DNA from: Candidatus Elulimicrobium sp.
GTDB taxonomy: Bacteria > Patescibacteriota > Minisyncoccia > Moranbacterales > UBA9337
DNA length: 7,012 bases
Assembly (NCBI GenBank): GCA_020722485.1
Contig: DYKS01000029.1
Location: 1-7,012, forward strand
Reading direction: 5' to 3'
A model generated the notes under the pieces. It was not told where the DNA came from and made no database searches. It was given only the letters and a program-made list of their open reading frames with translations. Position 1 is the stretch's first letter. Each line of letters begins with the position of its first letter. Of the stretch, positions 4,819 through 7,012 are shown piece after piece. A program made the position numbers and the translations under genes.

Positions 4819-6276
4819 CTACCTAATAAATAAATTATTGCTTTCCGGAAAATTAATGGAATAAAGCTGATCATTTTTTTGGTCGCTTGTTTCTTTGTCC
4901 GCAAAATAAAGTTTGTTTTGAGAAAAATTGGCTAACAGAAGCGGCGTGGCTGTTTTTAAATTGACAATGTCCATAATCAATGGCGCTTCGCGATCGTCTA
5001 GTTCCACTATTTTTATCGATGTTCCAAGAGAAAAGAGAATGTGCTCATAACTTTCATTCCATTGCGCTTCTCGAATGGTTTGTGAAAAACGAGTAATCAT
5101 TTTCAACTCGTTTTCGTGGCGGCGTGGCTGGGTTTCCCAGTCGCGAAGAAAGTAAACAAAAATTTCTTGGTCGGTCCAGAAAAGCAGTTTTTTCCCGTCA
5201 TTGGAAAATTGAACGGAATGAACCGCGCTGCCTAGTTTCCTGAAATACTTTTCTTTTTCTGTTTGATTATAAATATACAGATCACCTTCTTTGTTTAAGA
5301 AAGCGATTCTTTTTTTGTCATAAGCGATAAGGCGCGCTTTTTCTCCGAATTTTTCATTTGGAGAAGAAGAAGTAATTTGTTTTGGATTTCTTCCTTCAGA
5401 GTCAATTTGATAAACAATTCCGTTTTGAGAATTCAAAATCAGCAAGGAAGATCCGGAAAAATCATAGGCGGCTACATAAGCAAAAATTTCTTTTTCTTCT
5501 TTTGGCTTATTTAAATCAGCGACGAATAATTTTTCTTCGCTTATAAAAAATAATTGATTTTCTTTTTGGTTATTCCAACGAGCGGAATAAAATTCTTTTT
5601 GTTGGAAGAGATCTTTTAAATTGGCGGAATTTCCCGTTTTTATATTCACGTAAAAATAGCCAAGCGATCCGTTTTTTTCAATCGGAATGAGAATTTTTTG
5701 GGAATCTGGCGACCATTCAATATTTTCTTCTCTTTCTTGTGGAAATTTATACTCTCGAGAAGAAAAAATGTTTATTGCTGTTTTGTCGTTCAATTCTAAA
5801 ATTTCCACAATTATTTCTCCGTCAATTTCTTTGAGACAAGCAATTTTTTTATTATCGGGAGAAAAAAATATTTTTTTGATATCGGTAACGGGATAAGCGG
5901 TTCGTTCGTAAAATTGGCGAGTAAGGATGACATTCCAAAATTCAGTAGTCATTCCGCTGTGAACGGTTATTTTTTTATTCCATAAATTATAGCCATCCGC
6001 TTTTATGTCAAGCAAATATTCTCCCGGCAATAAACCATCGACAAGAAAAGAATTGTTTAAATAATTGATTTTTTTTCGCGATACCGATTTTTTGTTTAGA
6101 AAGATATTAATATTTGAAGGAGAGGATTTAATAGAAATTGATCCGGTGTAAATAAAAATTCCTCGATTCCAGCTAAAGCGGTAGCCCCAAGTATAAAATA
6201 GTATTAAAGGAAAAGTAATGGCAAAAAGGATTAATAAACAAAAGAAAAAAATTCGTCTTGATGTTAGTTTGAACAT
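4819..6276 (-). CDS. Membrane-anchored PEGA-domain / beta-propeller protein, function unknown
   Basis: The 485-residue product begins with a basic patch and one hydrophobic helix (about 9-28), followed by YTWGYRFSW, which suggests an N-in, single-pass protein with the bulk outside. Residues 46-117 look like a PEGA domain: SISIKSSPSNINIFLNKK (46-63), then LLPGEYLLDIKADGYNLW (82-99), a fold often found on surface proteins. From 137 on, eight blade-like motifs of the type F/W-S-x-D-x-x-x-I/L (starting near 137, 186, 232, 270, 316, 355, 404 and 448) are spaced 38-49 residues apart, as in TolB/WD40-like propellers. No catalytic motif is seen. Similar proteins are common in Parcubacteria; a role in envelope binding is inference. 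It is convergent with rpsI, lacks a Shine-Dalgarno, and stops with TAG. Confidence 0.85.
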   Translation of the reverse strand: MFKLTSRRIFFFCLLILFAITFPLILFYTWGYRFSWNRGIFIYTGSISIKSSPSNINIFLNKKSVSRKKINYLNNSFLVDGLLPGEYLLDIKADGYNLWNKKITVHSGMTTEFWNVILTRQFYERTAYPVTDIKKIFFSPDNKKIACLKEIDGEIIVEILELNDKTAINIFSSREYKFPQEREENIEWSPDSQKILIPIEKNGSLGYFYVNIKTGNSANLKDLFQQKEFYSARWNNQKENQLFFISEEKLFVADLNKPKEEKEIFAYVAAYDFSGSSLLILNSQNGIVYQIDSEGRNPKQITSSSPNEKFGEKARLIAYDKKRIAFLNKEGDLYIYNQTEKEKYFRKLGSAVHSVQFSNDGKKLLFWTDQEIFVYFLRDWETQPRRHENELKMITRFSQTIREAQWNESYEHILFSLGTSIKIVELDDREAPLIMDIVNLKTATPLLLANFSQNKLYFADKETSDQKNDQLYSINFPESNNLFIR

Positions 6277-6286
6277 AGGTTATAAT
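6258..6286 (+). promoter_or_regulatory. Candidate promoter for the 6356-6850 membrane protein
   Basis: TTGATG (6258-6263) and a perfect TATAAT (6281-6286) are separated by 17 bp. Transcription would start near 6293, leaving a leader of about 60 nt. The -35 box and most of the spacer lie inside the first codons of the minus-strand gene. A perfect GGAGG at 6300-6304 in this leader has no start codon at a suitable distance. Sequence match seen; activity inferred. Confidence 0.6.
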
Positions 6287-6324
6287 TTGATTCAGCTTCG
6301 GAGGTAATTTTTTTAGATAATAAT

Positions 6325-6353
6325 AAAATACTTTATTTGGGGCTTTTTGGCAA
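6325..6353 (-). promoter_or_regulatory. Candidate promoter for the minus-strand PEGA gene
   Basis: Read on the minus strand, TTGCCA (6353-6348) and TATTTT (6330-6325) are separated by 17 bp. Transcription would start near 6318, about 40 nt before the ATG at 6276. Both boxes lie within the leader of the divergent gene. The -10 match is only moderate, and the neighbouring TTATTATTAT offers alternatives. Confidence 0.4.
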
Positions 6354-6355
6354 TT

Positions 6356-6850
6356 ATGGAAAATTTTTTATTAAAAATAGGCGTGAGCGTTCAATGGGCG
6401 GATGAAATAGCGCTTTTTTTAATTTTGGCGGGAGTAAGCGTCGCTTTTGGTTTTTTTATGGGACGTTTTCGTTTAATAAATGTTCTTATCAGTATTTATA
6501 TCGCGATTGCGCTTTTGAGTGTTTTGCCAAAAGAATTTTTAAAATTTAATCAGCACGCGGATGTGTTTTTATTTTTAATTTTCGTGATCGGATTGACATT
6601 GGCAGATAGCGCGCTTTTTGATATTCATATTTCTGGCAGCGGCGCTTATTTTTTTTGGCGTTTATTCGTAATGAGTTTTCTGGAAATCGGATTGATATTC
6701 AGCATTTTAACGACGCTTCTGCCCCGAAAAGAAGTTTTGGAATATATTTCCGCGGATGCTTATAATTATTTTGCTTCTTCTTACGCTCAATTTTTATGGA
6801 TGGTGATTCCGCTATTGTTTGTTTTTTTTATCAATAAAAAATTGCGGTAA
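6356..6850 (+). CDS. Small multi-pass membrane protein, function unknown
   Basis: The 164-residue product is strongly hydrophobic, with probable membrane helices at about 18-36, 40-58, 69-88, 100-122 and 146-160. A basic tail (NKKLR) follows. Polar landmarks are RFR (37-39) between helices 1 and 2, FNQHAD (64-69) before helix 3, DSALFDIHISGSG (84-96) after it, and LPRKEVLEYISADAYNYF (122-139) before helix 5. No signal peptide, enzyme motif or transporter signature is recognised; I can only call it an uncharacterised membrane protein. ATG 6356 is preferred; an in-frame TTG at 6347 would add three residues, and neither has a well-spaced Shine-Dalgarno (GGGG at 6339-6342 only). Codon and base composition resemble the neighbours. 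It is divergent from the PEGA gene. Confidence 0.85.
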   Translation: MENFLLKIGVSVQWADEIALFLILAGVSVAFGFFMGRFRLINVLISIYIAIALLSVLPKEFLKFNQHADVFLFLIFVIGLTLADSALFDIHISGSGAYFFWRLFVMSFLEIGLIFSILTTLLPRKEVLEYISADAYNYFASSYAQFLWMVIPLLFVFFINKKLR

Positions 6851-6856
6851 ATTTTA

Positions 6857-6882
6857 AATATCCGATAAATTTTTCTGATATT
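6857..6882 (+). terminator. Weak hairpin after the membrane protein gene
   Basis: AATATC (6857-6862) pairs with GATATT (6877-6882), 6 bp around a 14-nt loop, and is followed by the T-rich CAATTTTAATAATTTTTA. The stem is almost all A/T, so it is at best a weak terminator. It begins 6 nt after the stop codon at 6850. Confidence 0.2.
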
Positions 6883-6917
6883 CAATTTTAATAATTTTTA
6901 TTTAAATTAGGGTTTGC

Positions 6918-6945
6918 GCGTTTGATTTGTCATTTGGCGTTTGAT
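6918..6945 (+). repeat. Direct repeat of GCGTTTGAT in the trailing non-coding region
   Basis: GCGTTTGAT occurs at 6918-6926 and 6937-6945, 19 bp apart start to start, close to two helical turns. The surrounding 6851-7012 holds no convincing gene on either strand. Two boxes on nearly the same helix face could be an operator for a gene beyond the window, but a chance repeat cannot be excluded. Confidence 0.3.
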
Positions 6946-7012
6946 GAAAATCTACGCGATAAAACATAAGTAAAAAATTTGTGTTAATTTGTATTTCCAA
7001 TAATTTAAATTT

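Noticed and set aside
6300..6304. Perfect GGAGG as ribosome binding site of a small gene
   Set aside because: No ATG, GTG or TTG follows at 5-12 nt and stops appear at once (TAG 6314, TAA further on).
1..7012. Recoded TGA as in Gracilibacteria
   Set aside because: No in-frame TGA occurs in any confident gene, and the glycines use GGN codons.

Overview
The window carries a ribosomal-protein and RNA polymerase alpha operon from an AT-rich bacterium, followed by two genes of unknown role. Several things suggest a member of the Candidate Phyla Radiation (Patescibacteria, probably Parcubacteria-like). These are the compact infA-to-rpsI cluster with rplM-rpsI joined directly to rplQ, the lysine/glutamate-rich extensions on S11 and S9, and a neighbouring single-pass PEGA plus beta-propeller protein of a type common in that group. 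This placement is inference from gene content and style; no 16S or marker phylogeny was possible. No in-frame TGA was seen in any gene, so the standard bacterial code fits. Every plus-strand gene stops with TAA, and the one minus-strand gene stops with TAG.

Layout. Positions 1-260 hold a strong-looking promoter (TTGACA, 16 bp, extended TGT-TAAAAT) and a leader of about 170 nt with nested inverted repeats. From 261 to 4775 nine co-directional genes plus a short rpmJ form one operon: infA (IF-1), rpmJ (L36), rpsK (S11), rpsM (S13), rpsD (S4), rpoA (alpha), rplQ (L17), rplM (L13) and rpsI (S9), i.e. nine genes in total. A convergent minus-strand gene (4819-6276) encodes a membrane-anchored PEGA/beta-propeller protein. 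It is divergent from a small multi-pass membrane protein (6356-6850), with two facing, overlapping promoter candidates between them. The last 162 bases look non-coding.

The genes of the main operon work together: IF-1 starts translation, S11/S13/S4/S9 and L36/L17/L13 build the ribosome, and alpha nucleates RNA polymerase, so one transcript couples synthesis of both machines. The two downstream genes act at the membrane and are probably independent units.

Three points deserve attention. The order rpsK-rpsM is reversed relative to the usual bacterial rpsM-rpsK. Three successive non-coding stretches at the head of the operon (infA leader, infA-rpmJ and rpmJ-rpsK) each hold a long inverted repeat placed close before the next start codon, the best being at 681-761 just before rpsK. 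Most start codons also lack a Shine-Dalgarno sequence and sit directly behind T-rich or AT-only sequence. I see no mobile element, CRISPR array, tRNA or rRNA, and no clearly new protein system. The likeliest undescribed element is the set of cis-acting RNA structures.
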